From Rhodospirillales bacterium (GTDB lineage Bacteria > Pseudomonadota > Alphaproteobacteria > Rhodospirillales > Casp-alpha2): DNA of 32,505 bases. The position numbers and the translations under genes are program-made. Positions 1 to 9,538 of this stretch are shown here, in pieces. The notes beneath the pieces were generated by a model. That model saw nothing but the letters and a program-made list of their open reading frames with translations, was not told the origin of the DNA and did not search any database. Position 1 is the stretch's first letter; each line of letters opens with the position of its first letter. The stretch is from the NCBI GenBank assembly GCA_021775105.1, contig JAJFIJ010000155.1, forward strand, positions 1 through 32,505, in the 5' to 3' direction.

Positions 1-1925
1 GCATGTTTTTCCATATATTCCGACATATCGATGCGGACCATCGCCTGTTCGTCATCAAACAGGAAGGCGGCCAGCGCCTTGGTCAGTTCGGTCTTGCCGA
101 CACCGGTCGGCCCGAGGAACAGGAACGAGCCGATGGGTCTGCCCTGATCCTGCAACCCGGCACGCGCCCGCCTGACGGCGTTCGACACCGAGACCAGCGC
201 TTCTTCCTGACCGATCACCCGGCCCCTGAGCGCATCTTCCATGTGCAGCAGTTTTTCGCGTTCGCCCTGAAGCATCTTGTCGACGGGAATGCCGGTCCAG
301 CGTGAAACGATGGAGGCGATGTGTTCGGGTGTCACCGATTCTTCGACCATTTGTGCGGCCTGCGCCGCCTGTTCCTTGACGACCACTTCCTCAAGCCGCG
401 GAATCAGGTCGTATTGCAGTTCCGACGCTTCTTCCAGACGGCCTTCGCGCATGGCGCGTTCGACGGCGATGCGGGCTTTCTCCAGTTCTTCCTTGGCCTT
501 GGTGGTGTCGGCGAGCGAGGTTTTTTCGGATTCCCACTGACCGGTCAGCTCGGCAGATTCGTCTTCAAGCGTCTCAAGCTCGCTTTCCAGTTTTTTCAGG
601 CGGTCACGGGACGCCCTGTCGTCTTCCTTCTTGATCGCTTCGCGTTCGATCTTGAGCTGGATAATCCGGCGGTCCAGCTCGTCGATCTCTTCGGGTTTCG
701 AGTCAACCTGCATCCTGACCCGGCTGCCCGCTTCGTCGACCAGATCAATCGCCTTGTCCGGTAAAAACCGGTCGGTGATATAGCGGTTCGACAGGGTGGC
801 CGCCGAGACCAGCGAGTTATCAAGAATTCTGACCCCGTGGTGAAGTTCGTACTTTTCCTTGATTCCGCGCAGAATCGAGATGGTGTCTTCGACGGTCGGT
901 TCAGAGACAAACACCGGTTGGAAGCGTCTTGCCAGGGCGGCGTCCTTTTCAACGTGCTTGCGGTATTCATTCAATGTCGTCGCACCAACGCAATGCAGCT
1001 CTCCGCGCGCCAATGCCGGTTTCAGCAGGTTCGAGGCATCCATACTGCCTTCCGACGCACCGGCGCCGACCAGGGTGTGCATTTCATCAATGAACAGGAT
1101 GATCTGACCATCAGACGAGGTGACTTCCGTCAGCACGGCTTTCAGGCGTTCTTCGAATTCGCCGCGGAATTTGGCCCCGGCGATGAGCGCGCCGAGATCA
1201 AGCACCATCAGTTTTTTCTGTTTCAGGTTTTCCGGCACGTCGCCGGAAATAATACGTTGCGCAAGGCCCTCGATGATCGCGGTTTTACCGACACCGGGTT
1301 CGCCGATCAGGACCGGGTTATTTTTGGTCCGCCGGGACAGCACCTGAATGGTTCGGCGGATTTCTTCATCGCGTCCGATCACCGGATCGATTTTACCCTC
1401 GCTGGCGGCTTCGGTCAGGTCCTGGGCGTATTTTTTCAGCGCATCATAGGAATCTTCGGCGCGCGCCGAATTGGCCTTGCGCCCCTTGCGGTGATCGTTG
1501 ATCGCTGTGTTCAGTTTCTGCGGTGTGATCCCGGCGTCCTTGATGATGGTTGCCAGCGGCGTTGACGCCGACATGGCGAGCGCCAGCAGCAGCATTTCGG
1601 CGCTCACGAAACTGTCTTCGTTCTTTTTCGCCAGTTTGTCGGCCTGCTCAAACAGGCGCGCCGTATCCGGGCCAAGATAGACCTGTCCGGCCCCCGAACC
1701 TTCTACCTTGGGCAACTTGTAAAGCGCCGCATTGGTCGCTTCGAAGGCACGCGCAGCCTGTCCTCCGGCGGCGTCGATCAGGCCTGTCGCCAGACCTTCG
1801 TTATCTTCGAGCAGCCCTTTCAGGATATGCAGCGGCGTCAGTTGCTGATGCCCGGACGTCAGGGCGAGTGTTTGCGCGGCCTGAATAAATCCGCGCGCAC
1901 GTTCCGTGTAATTTTCAAATTCCAT
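1..1925 (-). CDS. clpB: ATP-dependent disaggregase ClpB (C-terminus cut by window edge)
   Basis: ClpB is a cytoplasmic hexameric AAA+ machine that pulls proteins out of aggregates together with DnaK. About 641 of the usual ~860 residues are present. The Clp N domain occupies roughly residues 1-145. The first nucleotide-binding domain has Walker A GEPGVGKT at 208-215 and a [12 protein letters not shown] stretch. The charged coiled-coil middle domain that separates ClpB from ClpA spans about 410-530. The second domain begins with Walker A GPTGVGKT at about 605-612. The gene runs off the left edge, so sensor 2 and the C-terminal domain are not visible. The ATG start gives the family-typical opening [13 protein letters not shown] and has a GAGGA-like ribosome site just upstream. 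It is divergent from the MOSC gene. No clear heat-shock sigma-32 promoter was recognised. Confidence 0.97.
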   Translation of the reverse strand, partial: MEFENYTERARGFIQAAQTLALTSGHQQLTPLHILKGLLEDNEGLATGLIDAAGGQAARAFEATNAALYKLPKVEGSGAGQVYLGPDTARLFEQADKLAKKNEDSFVSAEMLLLALAMSASTPLATIIKDAGITPQKLNTAINDHRKGRKANSARAEDSYDALKKYAQDLTEAASEGKIDPVIGRDEEIRRTIQVLSRRTKNNPVLIGEPGVGKTAIIEGLAQRIISGDVPENLKQKKLMVLDLGALIAGAKFRGEFEERLKAVLTEVTSSDGQIILFIDEMHTLVGAGASEGSMDASNLLKPALARGELHCVGATTLNEYRKHVEKDAALARRFQPVFVSEPTVEDTISILRGIKEKYELHHGVRILDNSLVSAATLSNRYITDRFLPDKAIDLVDEAGSRVRMQVDSKPEEIDELDRRIIQLKIEREAIKKEDDRASRDRLKKLESELETLEDESAELTGQWESEKTSLADTTKAKEELEKARIAVERAMREGRLEEASELQYDLIPRLEEVVVKEQAAQAAQMVEESVTPEHIASIVSRWTGIPVDKMLQGEREKLLHMEDALRGRVIGQEEALVSVSNAVRRARAGLQDQGRPIGSFLFLGPTGVGKTELTKALAAFLFDDEQAMVRIDMSEYMEKH

Positions 1926-2000
1926 CGTTTATGTCCTCTACCAGACCGATATCCGCACCCCGCCAGGCAGCAATGCAAATGTCTTCATTAATGAGGGTTG

Positions 2001-2063
2001 CTTAACAATCATATGTTCCATTAAATCACCAATGCAACCATGCACATCATATACTTAACAATC
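2001..2063. repeat. Two 10-bp direct repeats in the clpB/MOSC divergent spacer
   Basis: CTTAACAATC occurs at 2001-2010 and again at 2054-2063. The offset is 53 bp, close to five helical turns. Both copies lie between the divergent clpB and MOSC genes. They could be a regulator's paired sites, but no regulator is known and the match is short. Confidence 0.3.
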
Positions 2064-2112
2064 CGCAAACACATTGACATGGAATACCGGCGAAGCCATC
2101 TTCGTCGGCATC

Positions 2113-2871
2113 ATGACACAGCTCGAAAACATCTACCGTTATCCGGTGAAAAGTCTCAGCCCCGAACAGCTGGGATCGATCGACCTTGATCCGGGCGATG
2201 GCCTCAAGGGGGACCGGCGGTACGCACTGGCGCTGGGCTCAACCCTGCTTGACAGCACGACCACCGAATGGATGCCGAAAAGCAATTTTCTGGCTCTCGT
2301 GAAACATGAAAAACTGGCGGCGCTTGAAACGTCGTTCGATGCCGAAACCGAAACCCTGACCATCCTTCGCGGCGGTCGGCAGGTGGCCAGGGGGAACCTC
2401 GGAGTTCCCATCGGGCGAACGATGATTGAAGAATTTTTTACCGCCTACATGGGCGATCAGGCGCGGGGTCGGGTCAGGGTTGTCAGTGCCGCCGAAGGGC
2501 ATTCGCTGGAAGACCAGTCAAAACCCTCGGTGTCGATCATTAACCTGGCGACGCTACGCGATATTGAACGGGTCCTCGGCTCTTCGCTTGATCCGATGCG
2601 CTTTCGCGGCAATCTTTATATCGATACAGGCGAACCGTGGCAGGAGTTTGACTGGCTGGGGCGTGAGGTTGTGATCGGCGGGGCGACGCTGAAGATTACC
2701 GAACGCACCGGACGATGCGGCGCGACCCACGTTAATCCGGAAACCGCAACGCGGGACATCAACCTGCTGAAAGCGCTACAACAGGGGTTTTCGCATACCG
2801 ATTGCGGCGTCTTTGCCGACGTCATTACCGGCGGCTCAATCGCTACAGGTGATCAGGTTTCTGTTAACTGA
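2113..2871 (+). CDS. MOSC domain-containing protein
   Basis: This is a 252-residue protein with an N-terminal MOSC beta-barrel region (opening IYRYPVKSL) and a C-terminal MOSC domain. The signature GRCGATHVNP includes the conserved Cys at about residue 202, and RFRGN lies at 163-167. MOSC proteins occur as stand-alone or fused modules linked to molybdenum-cofactor sulfuration and to sulfur transfer, as in YiiM, YcbX and mARC. The exact substrate cannot be read from sequence. An upstream TTG at 2074 is in frame, but the ATG at 2113 puts the family motif at the N-terminus and is preferred. The stop lies 8 bp from the stop of the convergent DUF4167 gene, with no terminator between them. Confidence 0.88.
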   Translation: MTQLENIYRYPVKSLSPEQLGSIDLDPGDGLKGDRRYALALGSTLLDSTTTEWMPKSNFLALVKHEKLAALETSFDAETETLTILRGGRQVARGNLGVPIGRTMIEEFFTAYMGDQARGRVRVVSAAEGHSLEDQSKPSVSIINLATLRDIERVLGSSLDPMRFRGNLYIDTGEPWQEFDWLGREVVIGGATLKITERTGRCGATHVNPETATRDINLLKALQQGFSHTDCGVFADVITGGSIATGDQVSVN

Positions 2872-2879
2872 CGGTTGGG

Positions 2880-3440
2880 TCAGGCTTCAGCAGTGTCTGC
2901 TTCAACAGGAGCTGGCGTTTCCGCCTTGGCCCGTGAACGACGCCGACGCGGGGCCTTCGGTGCGGCTTCTTCGGCAACAACAGGCGTATCATCTGCACCC
3001 GATCCGGCTTCCGTCACGGGCACCTCAACGACGGCCTCCGGTGCGGCTGCCGCTTGCGGCACGTCCGCTTCAACGACCGGCACATTAACCACGACTTCGG
3101 GCTGCTTTGCATTTTCCTGCCCCGAGCGGTTCCTGCCAGCGTTCTGATTGGCATTGTGCTGGTTATTTTGCTGATTGTTCTGGGCAGTCGCCGCGTTCTC
3201 GGCATCGGCGTTGACGATCCGGTAATAGTGTTCGGCAAACTGAAAGAACGACTCGGCGCCGATGCGATCACCGGACAGCAGCGCGTCCTGACCAAGTCCC
3301 TGATATTTTTCCAGCACCTGCTGCGCGGTGCCGCGAACCCGACCGGCGGGACCGGTGCTGTCGTAGGAATTACGGCCACCCGTGCGCGGCTTGTTTGAAT
3401 TGCTGCGCGGACGCGGTCTTCTGTTTGAACCCTGTTTCAT
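2880..3440 (-). CDS. DUF4167 domain protein
   Basis: The protein has 186 residues. A basic N-terminus rich in Arg, Asn and Ser (MKQGSNRRPRPRSN) leads into the conserved core at about 30-80, with GTAQQVLEKYQGLGQDAL and ESFFQFAEHYYRI. This is the DUF4167 signature common in alphaproteobacteria. The remaining ~100 residues are low complexity: an Asn/Gln-rich stretch, then acidic Ala/Val/Glu-rich sequence, and a basic PRRRRSRAK patch. The function is unknown. The basic ends suggest nucleic-acid or ribosome association, which is inference only. It lies downstream of prmC on the same strand, an arrangement seen in related genomes, but 238 bp separate them. Confidence 0.85.
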   Translation of the reverse strand: MKQGSNRRPRPRSNSNKPRTGGRNSYDSTGPAGRVRGTAQQVLEKYQGLGQDALLSGDRIGAESFFQFAEHYYRIVNADAENAATAQNNQQNNQHNANQNAGRNRSGQENAKQPEVVVNVPVVEADVPQAAAAPEAVVEVPVTEAGSGADDTPVVAEEAAPKAPRRRRSRAKAETPAPVEADTAEA

Positions 3441-3678
3441 GATACCTTCGGTTTCAGGCTATTCCAATATTCCCACCCGTGCACCAATACACGATCTGAC
3501 CATTCCATGGCCGCAGATGAATTTCACATATTTGCCGAAATTCAGAATCCACTGGGGATAAATTTCCGGGGTCGACATCGCCTTTATGCATGGACCCCGC
3601 CAGCCCTAGGGCTGCGTTCATTTCCAACTTACCGGGGAAATTCGTCCATTCCAACTGTTTTTTTGACTATCCATAACT
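3441..3678. other. prmC-DUF4167 spacer with clustered inverted repeats
   Basis: This 238-bp spacer holds a perfect 14-bp palindrome, CAGCCCTAGGGCTG, at 3601-3614. A 7-bp inverted repeat lies beside it: CGGGGTC at 3567-3573 and GACCCCG at 3593-3599, with a 19-nt loop. A 66-codon minus-strand open frame (3454-3654) covers the area but has no recognisable product or strong ribosome site. The region could be the leader of the DUF4167 mRNA or degraded sequence. There is no U-tract beside the palindrome, so it is not a standard terminator. Confidence 0.35.
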
Positions 3679-4536
3679 TTATCGGTTTCCCAGCACCACA
3701 CATCTCGCCACCCCGACAAGGTCAGGATATTGGCCAATGATGTCGAAACCCTGGTCCCGGGCCATCCGTTCGACCTGTTCAGCCTGAGTCCAGCCGACTT
3801 CGAAAGCCAGAATTCCCGCTGGCGCGAGAAGCGCTCCGGCATCGCGGACCAGCATCCGGTAACTATCCAGACCGTCCGGCCCCCCGGCCAGCGCGCGTTC
3901 CGGCTCATGAACGGAAACTTCCGGTTCCAGCGTCCCGATCTCGCCATTGGCGATATAGGGGGGGTTCGAGACGATGATATCAAAAACCCCGGCATACGGC
4001 TCCGCCAGTCCGCTGCACCAGTCGTTCTGAATAAACTGCGCGCGCTCCGCGACGCCGTTTTGGCGGGCATTTTCCGTGGCTGTCTGAAGGGCACCTTGGG
4101 AGATATCGATGCCAACGCCTTCAGCCCGTGGCAATTCAGACAGCAGGCTGATCAGCAGACATCCCGAACCGGTGCCAAGATCAAGAACCTTCAGAGACCC
4201 GGAACGCGCGTCAATCCGGTCAAGCACTGCCTCGATCACGGTTTCCGTTTCCGGACGCGGGATCAGGGTATCTTCGGAGACCTGAAACGTCAGACTCCAG
4301 AACTCCTTTTCGCCGATGATCCGGGCCAGCGGCTCGCGGCCTTCGCGACGGCGGCTCAGTTCCGTCAGGCGCTGTTGTTCGGCATCGCTCAGGACCGTTT
4401 CCGGATAACCGAAAACCCGTTCGGGCTCAACGCCGAGGACGTGAGCGGTCAGCACGCGGGCATCCAGACGCGCCGTATCAATTCCGGCCTTCCGAAAACG
4501 GCCCGTCAGATTCAACACCGCGTCGCCGACATTCAT
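3679..4536 (-). CDS. prmC: Release factor glutamine N5-methyltransferase PrmC
   Basis: PrmC transfers a methyl group from S-adenosylmethionine to the Gln of the GGQ motif in RF1 and RF2, which improves peptide release. The protein has 285 residues, normal for the family. It has the N-terminal helical substrate-binding domain (1-95, including the IPRPETE segment), the SAM motif DLGTGSG at 119-125, and the catalytic NPPYI at 191-195. Its ATG overlaps the prfA stop by one base (TGATG), so translation is probably coupled. Its substrate is therefore made from the gene immediately upstream. Confidence 0.97.
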   Translation of the reverse strand: MNVGDAVLNLTGRFRKAGIDTARLDARVLTAHVLGVEPERVFGYPETVLSDAEQQRLTELSRRREGREPLARIIGEKEFWSLTFQVSEDTLIPRPETETVIEAVLDRIDARSGSLKVLDLGTGSGCLLISLLSELPRAEGVGIDISQGALQTATENARQNGVAERAQFIQNDWCSGLAEPYAGVFDIIVSNPPYIANGEIGTLEPEVSVHEPERALAGGPDGLDSYRMLVRDAGALLAPAGILAFEVGWTQAEQVERMARDQGFDIIGQYPDLVGVARCVVLGNR

Positions 4537-5609
4537 CAGGTCATCTCGGCCAGTTTCCGGGCCTGGTCTTCGGTGATCAGCGCATCCATCACGGCATCCA
4601 GATCGCCCGCCAGAATAGCGTCGAGCTGGTGAAGCGTCAGGCCGATCCGGTGATCGGTGACCCGGCGTTCGGGAAAATTATAGGTGCGGATGCGTTCTGA
4701 TCTGTCACCTGAGCCGACCTGGCTCTTGCGCGCCGCCGCACGTTCGGAATCGACCAGTTCGCGTTCCCGGTCATAAAGCCGCGCGCGCAGCACCCGCATC
4801 GCCTTGGCCTTGTTCTTGTGCTGCGATTTCTCATCCTGCTGCGAAACAACAACACCGGTCGGAATATGGGTAATACGCACCGCCGAATCGGTGGTATTGA
4901 CCGACTGCCCGCCGGGGCCGCTGGCACGAAACACATCGATCCTGAGATCCTTGTCATCGATCCGGATATCAACATCTTCGGCTTCCGGCATAACCGCGAC
5001 TGTCGCCGCCGAGGTATGAATGCGCCCGCCCGACTCCGTCACCGGCACGCGCTGTACGCGATGAACACCCGACTCATATTTGAGGCGCGCGAAGACATCT
5101 TTTCCTGAGATTGAAGCAACGGCTTCCTTGTAGCCGCCGATACCGATTTCACTGACGCTCATAATCTCGAATTTCCAGCGCCGCTTTTCTGCGTAGCGCT
5201 GATACATGCGAAACAGGTCGGCCGCAAACAGCGCCGCTTCATCGCCCCCGGTGCCCGCCCGGACTTCAAGAATGGCGTTTTTGGTATCTGCATCGTCTTT
5301 GGGGATCAGCAGCAGTTCGACCTGTCGTCTGAGGTCCGGCAAAGCCTCCTTGAGGTCCTGAAACTCAATCTCCGCCAGCTCCCGCATTTCGGCGTCACTG
5401 TCGGGATCAACAATCATCCCCGCCAGATCCTGGGCTTCCGCTTCGGCCTCACGCAGCCGCGTAATACTCTCGACAATCGGTGTCAGTTCGGCGTATTCAC
5501 GCGACAGTTTGGTGAACTCATCGGCGCTCGGTGGTGTCGAAGCCGACATCAGGCTTGCCAGTTCTTCATGACGACCGAGCACACGGTTCAGGTTTTCTTC
5601 CAGACTCAA
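4536..5609 (-). CDS. prfA: Peptide chain release factor 1
   Basis: RF1 recognises UAA and UAG in the ribosomal A site and triggers peptide release. The protein has 357 residues, full length. The tripeptide PVT at 189-191 marks it as RF1 rather than RF2, which has SPF. GGQ lies at 233-235 within SGPGGQSVN, and Q235 is the PrmC target. The N-terminal helical domain is intact and no programmed frameshift is present, as expected for RF1. The start codon overlaps the hemA-like stop by four bases (ATGA), and the stop overlaps prmC, which indicates one transcriptional unit. Confidence 0.98.
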   Translation of the reverse strand: MSLEENLNRVLGRHEELASLMSASTPPSADEFTKLSREYAELTPIVESITRLREAEAEAQDLAGMIVDPDSDAEMRELAEIEFQDLKEALPDLRRQVELLLIPKDDADTKNAILEVRAGTGGDEAALFAADLFRMYQRYAEKRRWKFEIMSVSEIGIGGYKEAVASISGKDVFARLKYESGVHRVQRVPVTESGGRIHTSAATVAVMPEAEDVDIRIDDKDLRIDVFRASGPGGQSVNTTDSAVRITHIPTGVVVSQQDEKSQHKNKAKAMRVLRARLYDRERELVDSERAAARKSQVGSGDRSERIRTYNFPERRVTDHRIGLTLHQLDAILAGDLDAVMDALITEDQARKLAEMT

Positions 5610-6883
5610 GACGGTGTCTCCTTGTCGCCGATGTTTTCCAGATTAAATAACTTGCGAACGGTGCGTTCGGTATCTTTGCTGTTGGCTCCGGTTGCGGCGT
5701 CGCGCAGAATTCTCGATGGATGGTCAAGCAACCGGTTGATCAGCAGTTCGCTGGCCCGTTCAGCGTCATTGCCAACTTCGACCAGAACCTGCTCACGAAC
5801 ATCACTGAAATGATTGCGCAGCGCCGTCACCACGGGGACCGCATCGCGTTCCGCCCTTGAACGCAGATAGCCGTCAGCTTCCTGATCAACAATCCGCCGT
5901 GCCTCGTCGGCTTCCTGTTCGCGATTGGCCTTGCCATCAAGAGCCACGCGCTCCAGATCGGTGGTGTCGTAAACAAATGCCTCATCAATGCGATGGACCG
6001 CCGGTTCGACGTCTCCGGGGATACCGGTATCGATAATAAACTGAGGTTTGTTGCGCCGGGTCTTGAGGGCGGCACGGATCATGTCGGTGCTGATCACATG
6101 GCGTCGCCGCCCCATCGCACAGATGATGACGTCGGCTTCTGCTATGGCCCCGACCAACCCGGCCTCCTCGACCAGATGGCAATCGAGCTGCCGGGCCAGC
6201 GGTGTTGCCCGACTGATAATCGGATGAAAGAGTTCCAGATGTCGAATACCGCAAGCCTGAAAGTGCCTGGCAATCAGTTCGCCCAGTTCACCGACACCGA
6301 TCAACACAACCGAAACACGTTCGAGATCACCATGCAGGCCCTGCGCCAGTTCGGTCCCGGCAGCGGCAATCGACACCGGACGTTCGCCGATCGCGGTTTC
6401 CGTCCGCACCCGCTTGGCGGCGCTGTAGGCCGCCTGCAAAAGTCCGTCGAAAGCACCCAGCATTACCCCGGACTGTGCCGCCAGCCTGTGGGCGGCTTTC
6501 AGCTGTCCGAGAACCTGAGGCTCACCAATAACCTGACTATCAAGCGAGGCGGCGACAGAAAAAATATGGCGAACCGCGTCGTCATCCGATTTGTCATAAA
6601 CCTGACCGGCCAGATCAGCAGGGTCGAGACCCGCGTGTTCGGCAAGCAGCGCATGGATGATCGGGACAATCAGTTCCGGCGTTTCGTGCTGACCCTGAAC
6701 TTCAATGCGATCACAGGTCGACAGGATAAAGGCTTCACGAATTCCGGCGATCTTCAGTTTTTCGAGAAAACCCGGAATATCGCCGTCTTCAACAAACAAT
6801 CGATCCCGAACAGACAAGCCGCAGGACCGGTGATTGGCTCCGATCACAAAAGCGCGTCGACGGGTGGGTGAGGTATCTGCCAT
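5606..6883 (-). CDS. hemA: Glutamyl-tRNA reductase-like protein (HemA type, divergent)
   Basis: GluTR uses NADPH to reduce glutamyl-tRNA(Glu) to glutamate-1-semialdehyde, the first step of C5-pathway haem synthesis. This 425-residue protein is collinear with the family. It keeps the thioester Cys (C57, in STCDR where the family usually has STCNR), the His of the catalytic domain (H106), [25 protein letters not shown], and the C-terminal dimerisation helices. The NADPH domain is altered. The usual NRT after the second strand is replaced by HPIISR near 220-225, and the usual SST/STA-type segment reads ICAMG at 254-258. It sits in the gammaproteobacterial order hemA-prfA-prmC. Most alphaproteobacteria make ALA with ALA synthase, so this may be a true C5 enzyme or a repurposed paralogue. 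Confidence 0.85.
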   Translation of the reverse strand: MADTSPTRRRAFVIGANHRSCGLSVRDRLFVEDGDIPGFLEKLKIAGIREAFILSTCDRIEVQGQHETPELIVPIIHALLAEHAGLDPADLAGQVYDKSDDDAVRHIFSVAASLDSQVIGEPQVLGQLKAAHRLAAQSGVMLGAFDGLLQAAYSAAKRVRTETAIGERPVSIAAAGTELAQGLHGDLERVSVVLIGVGELGELIARHFQACGIRHLELFHPIISRATPLARQLDCHLVEEAGLVGAIAEADVIICAMGRRRHVISTDMIRAALKTRRNKPQFIIDTGIPGDVEPAVHRIDEAFVYDTTDLERVALDGKANREQEADEARRIVDQEADGYLRSRAERDAVPVVTALRNHFSDVREQVLVEVGNDAERASELLINRLLDHPSRILRDAATGANSKDTERTVRKLFNLENIGDKETPS

Positions 6884-6892
6884 ACCGTCCCG

Positions 6893-8137
6893 CTAACGGT
6901 AGCGGGAGAGGTGCTCCTCAAGGGAGGTCAACGGAACTTCCGTCTGCTCGCCCGACTCCATGTCCCGGATGGTGGCGACCCCTTTGGCCAATTCATCTTC
7001 GCCCAGCATTATGGCGGCGATGGCGTTTATCTTGTTCGCCCGGTTGAGGCGTTTCTTGACGTTGCCGGAAAAACCCAGATCAACGGTAAAATTGCTATGG
7101 CGTAACTGCTGGGTGACCTTGAGTGCCATTTCAGCGGCGTCCCCGCCAATCGGCACAACGACAATCGGGCGTGACGTCGATGGTGCCTGGCCGACCATCA
7201 TCGCCAACCGTTCAACCCCTGCCGCCCAGCCAATGCCAGGCGTCGGCGTTCCGCCCATGGTTTCAACCAGGCCGTCATAACGCCCACCCGCCAGCACAGC
7301 GCCCTGCGCGCCCAATGTGGTGGTGGTAAACTCAAAAGCCGTATGGCAGTAATAATCCATTCCCCGGACAAGGTGAGGATTGAGCTCAAAGCCGATACCG
7401 ATTGCTTTCAGGCCCTCGGTTACTGTGGCAAAGAAATCTTCGGAAAAGGCGTTCAGGCTGCCGCCGAGCAAAGGCGCATCGCGGACGATTTCGCGATCCC
7501 CGCGGTCTTTTGAATCAAGAATTCGCAAAGGGTTTTTTTCCAGCCGCAACAGGCTTTCTTCCGATAACCGGTCGCGATGATCGCTGAAATATTCAACCAG
7601 TTGGGCACGATATATCTGGCGACTTTCCGTATCGCCCAACGAGTTCAGCTCGAGCTTGATGTCTGCACTCAGTCCCAGCGCTTTCAGAATATGATCCCCG
7701 AGGGCAATAACCTCTATATCGGCCTGAGGCCCGGGCACACCAAGAATCTCGACATCGATTTGATGGAACTGGCGTTGTCGGCCTTTCTGCGGACGTTCGC
7801 GGCGGAACATCGGCCCGCGCGCGAAGGTCTTTAAGGGCAAACTGTTATAAAGACCGTTCGACATCAGCATCCGCGCGATACCCGCCGTGTATTCCGGCCT
7901 CAGCGTGATGCTGTCGCCGTTACGATCTTCGAAGGTATACATTTCCTTGGTCACGATATCAGATGTTTCACCCAGCGTGCGGGCAAACACATCCGTCGAT
8001 TCAAAAATCGGTGTCGATATCTCCTGATAACCATACTGAAGCGCTATATCGTGCGCTGTTTCGCAGACCAGTCTGTGCAGACGGTGTTCGCCTGCAAGCA
8101 GATCGTGCGTTCCGCGTATGGGCTGAAGGGAGGACAT
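6893..8137 (-). CDS. hisS: Histidyl-tRNA synthetase
   Basis: This class II aminoacyl-tRNA synthetase charges tRNA(His). It has 414 residues, normal length. Visible elements are the N-terminal PIRGTHDLL, TLRPE at 78-82, the motif 2 region with FRRERPQKGRQRQFHQ near 112-127, the histidine-binding LVRGMDYY at 256-263, GGRYDGL near 284-290, and the C-terminal anticodon-binding domain with a GxGDE-type segment (MLGEDEL). The start has AGG 8 nt upstream. It lies 17 bp downstream of ispG and 9 bp upstream of hemA-like on the same strand. The rodZ-ispG-hisS order also occurs in E. coli. Confidence 0.97.
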   Translation of the reverse strand: MSSLQPIRGTHDLLAGEHRLHRLVCETAHDIALQYGYQEISTPIFESTDVFARTLGETSDIVTKEMYTFEDRNGDSITLRPEYTAGIARMLMSNGLYNSLPLKTFARGPMFRRERPQKGRQRQFHQIDVEILGVPGPQADIEVIALGDHILKALGLSADIKLELNSLGDTESRQIYRAQLVEYFSDHRDRLSEESLLRLEKNPLRILDSKDRGDREIVRDAPLLGGSLNAFSEDFFATVTEGLKAIGIGFELNPHLVRGMDYYCHTAFEFTTTTLGAQGAVLAGGRYDGLVETMGGTPTPGIGWAAGVERLAMMVGQAPSTSRPIVVVPIGGDAAEMALKVTQQLRHSNFTVDLGFSGNVKKRLNRANKINAIAAIMLGEDELAKGVATIRDMESGEQTEVPLTSLEEHLSRYR

Positions 8138-8154
8138 TTTTATACCTGGCGTTT

Positions 8155-9414
8155 TTACTGGGCTGCTGTCTGTTCGGCATCACTGCGCCGGGCATAGCGA
8201 TTGGAGACGTAATTATCGACAATCGCCTGAAATTCACCGGCGATGTTTTCTCCACGCAGCGTAAATTTCTTTTCGCCATCGACAAAGACCGGTGCCGTCG
8301 GCTGTTCACCCGTTCCCGGCAGGCTGATACCAATATCGGCCTGTTTGCTTTCACCGGGGCCGTTAACGATACAGCCCATAACCGCGACGTTCATCTCTTC
8401 AACGCCTTCATAGGTCTCTGCCCAGATCGGCATCTGTTGGCGAATATAGGCCTGAATGCTTTCCGCCAATTCCTGAAACACCGTTGATGTGGTTCGCCCG
8501 CAGCCGGGGCACGCGGTGACCAGTGGAACGAACGACCGCAACCCCATGGTCTGGAGAATTTCCTGGGCGACAATGACCTCTCGTGTCCGGTCGCCGCCGG
8601 GTTCCGGTGTCAGCGAAATCCGGATGGTATCGCCGATACCTTCCTGCAACAGAACCGACAATGCTGCCGTCGAAGCAACAATTCCCTTGGACCCCATACC
8701 GGCCTCGGTCAGGCCCAAATGCAGCGCATAATCACCGCGTTCGGCCAATCCGCGATAAACGGCAATCAGGCTCTGAACTTCGCTGACCTTGCACGACAGG
8801 ATGATTTTATCCCGGCCCAAACCAATTTCTTCTGCCCGTTGGGCGCTGGATATGGCTGATTCAATCAGCGCCTGACGGGTAATTTCCTCAGCTTCTCTGG
8901 GTTCTGCCAATTTGGCGTTTTCATCCATCATCGAGACAACCAGTTCCTGATCCAGACTGCCCCAGTTGACGCCAATGCGTACAGGTTTGTCATATTCAAG
9001 CGCTGTCTCAATCATCGAAGAAAACTGACTGTCGCGTTTTTCTCGAAATCCGACATTTCCCGGATTAATCCGATACTTGGCAAGGGCTTCAGCGCAAGCC
9101 GGAAACTCGTTCAGCAGTTTGTGGCCGATATAATGAAAATCGCCGACCAGCGGAACGAAACATCCGCGTTTGGCCAGACCGTCACGGATATGAGGGACAG
9201 CGGCTGCGGCTTCCTTGCGATCAACGGTAATCCGCACCAGTTCCGACCCCGCCGCCGCCAGATCGGCAACCTGACGTATGGTTGCATCAACATCCGCCGT
9301 ATCGGTGTTGGTCATGGACTGTACGACAATCGGCGCATTCCCGCCAACCATGACGGGTCCAATATTAACACCTGTCGTTTTTCGTCTGTGAAGGGAATGA
9401 CCCTTGGTCGACAT
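8155..9414 (-). CDS. ispG: 4-hydroxy-3-methylbut-2-enyl diphosphate synthase IspG
   Basis: IspG converts MEcPP to HMBPP in the MEP isoprenoid pathway, using a [4Fe-4S] cluster. From the chosen start it has 419 residues. It has the TIM-barrel N-terminal part with [18 protein letters not shown], and a C-terminal ferredoxin-like part. Cluster ligands are C302 and C305 (CPGCGRT) and C348 ([10 protein letters not shown]), and the cluster-ligating Glu of that motif is E355. The frame is open to 9468, but GAAGAAGG lies about 8 nt upstream of the ATG at 9414, so [13 protein letters not shown] is the likely N-terminus. The next gene in the run is hisS. Confidence 0.96.
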   Translation of the reverse strand: MSTKGHSLHRRKTTGVNIGPVMVGGNAPIVVQSMTNTDTADVDATIRQVADLAAAGSELVRITVDRKEAAAAVPHIRDGLAKRGCFVPLVGDFHYIGHKLLNEFPACAEALAKYRINPGNVGFREKRDSQFSSMIETALEYDKPVRIGVNWGSLDQELVVSMMDENAKLAEPREAEEITRQALIESAISSAQRAEEIGLGRDKIILSCKVSEVQSLIAVYRGLAERGDYALHLGLTEAGMGSKGIVASTAALSVLLQEGIGDTIRISLTPEPGGDRTREVIVAQEILQTMGLRSFVPLVTACPGCGRTTSTVFQELAESIQAYIRQQMPIWAETYEGVEEMNVAVMGCIVNGPGESKQADIGISLPGTGEQPTAPVFVDGEKKFTLRGENIAGEFQAIVDNYVSNRYARRSDAEQTAAQ

Positions 9415-9538
9415 TCGTTTCATCCTTCTTCGGCTTCGAAAATATTGACGAAGCTCACAAATTTCCAACCGAGCAGTTTTTGGCCTATCCGCAACGCGCG
9501 GTCAATCATCAATCGGGCATCCCGGCCTGCTGGCCAGG

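Noticed and set aside
837-1565. 242-residue plus-strand open frame
   Set aside because: Antisense to clpB; His/Phe/Gln-rich shadow translation.
3730-4632. 300-residue plus-strand open frame
   Set aside because: It lies fully antisense to prmC and the prfA 3' end, which have clear catalytic motifs; it is a codon-bias shadow.
5993-6871. 292-residue plus-strand open frame
   Set aside because: Antisense to the hemA-like gene with no recognisable domain or ribosome site.
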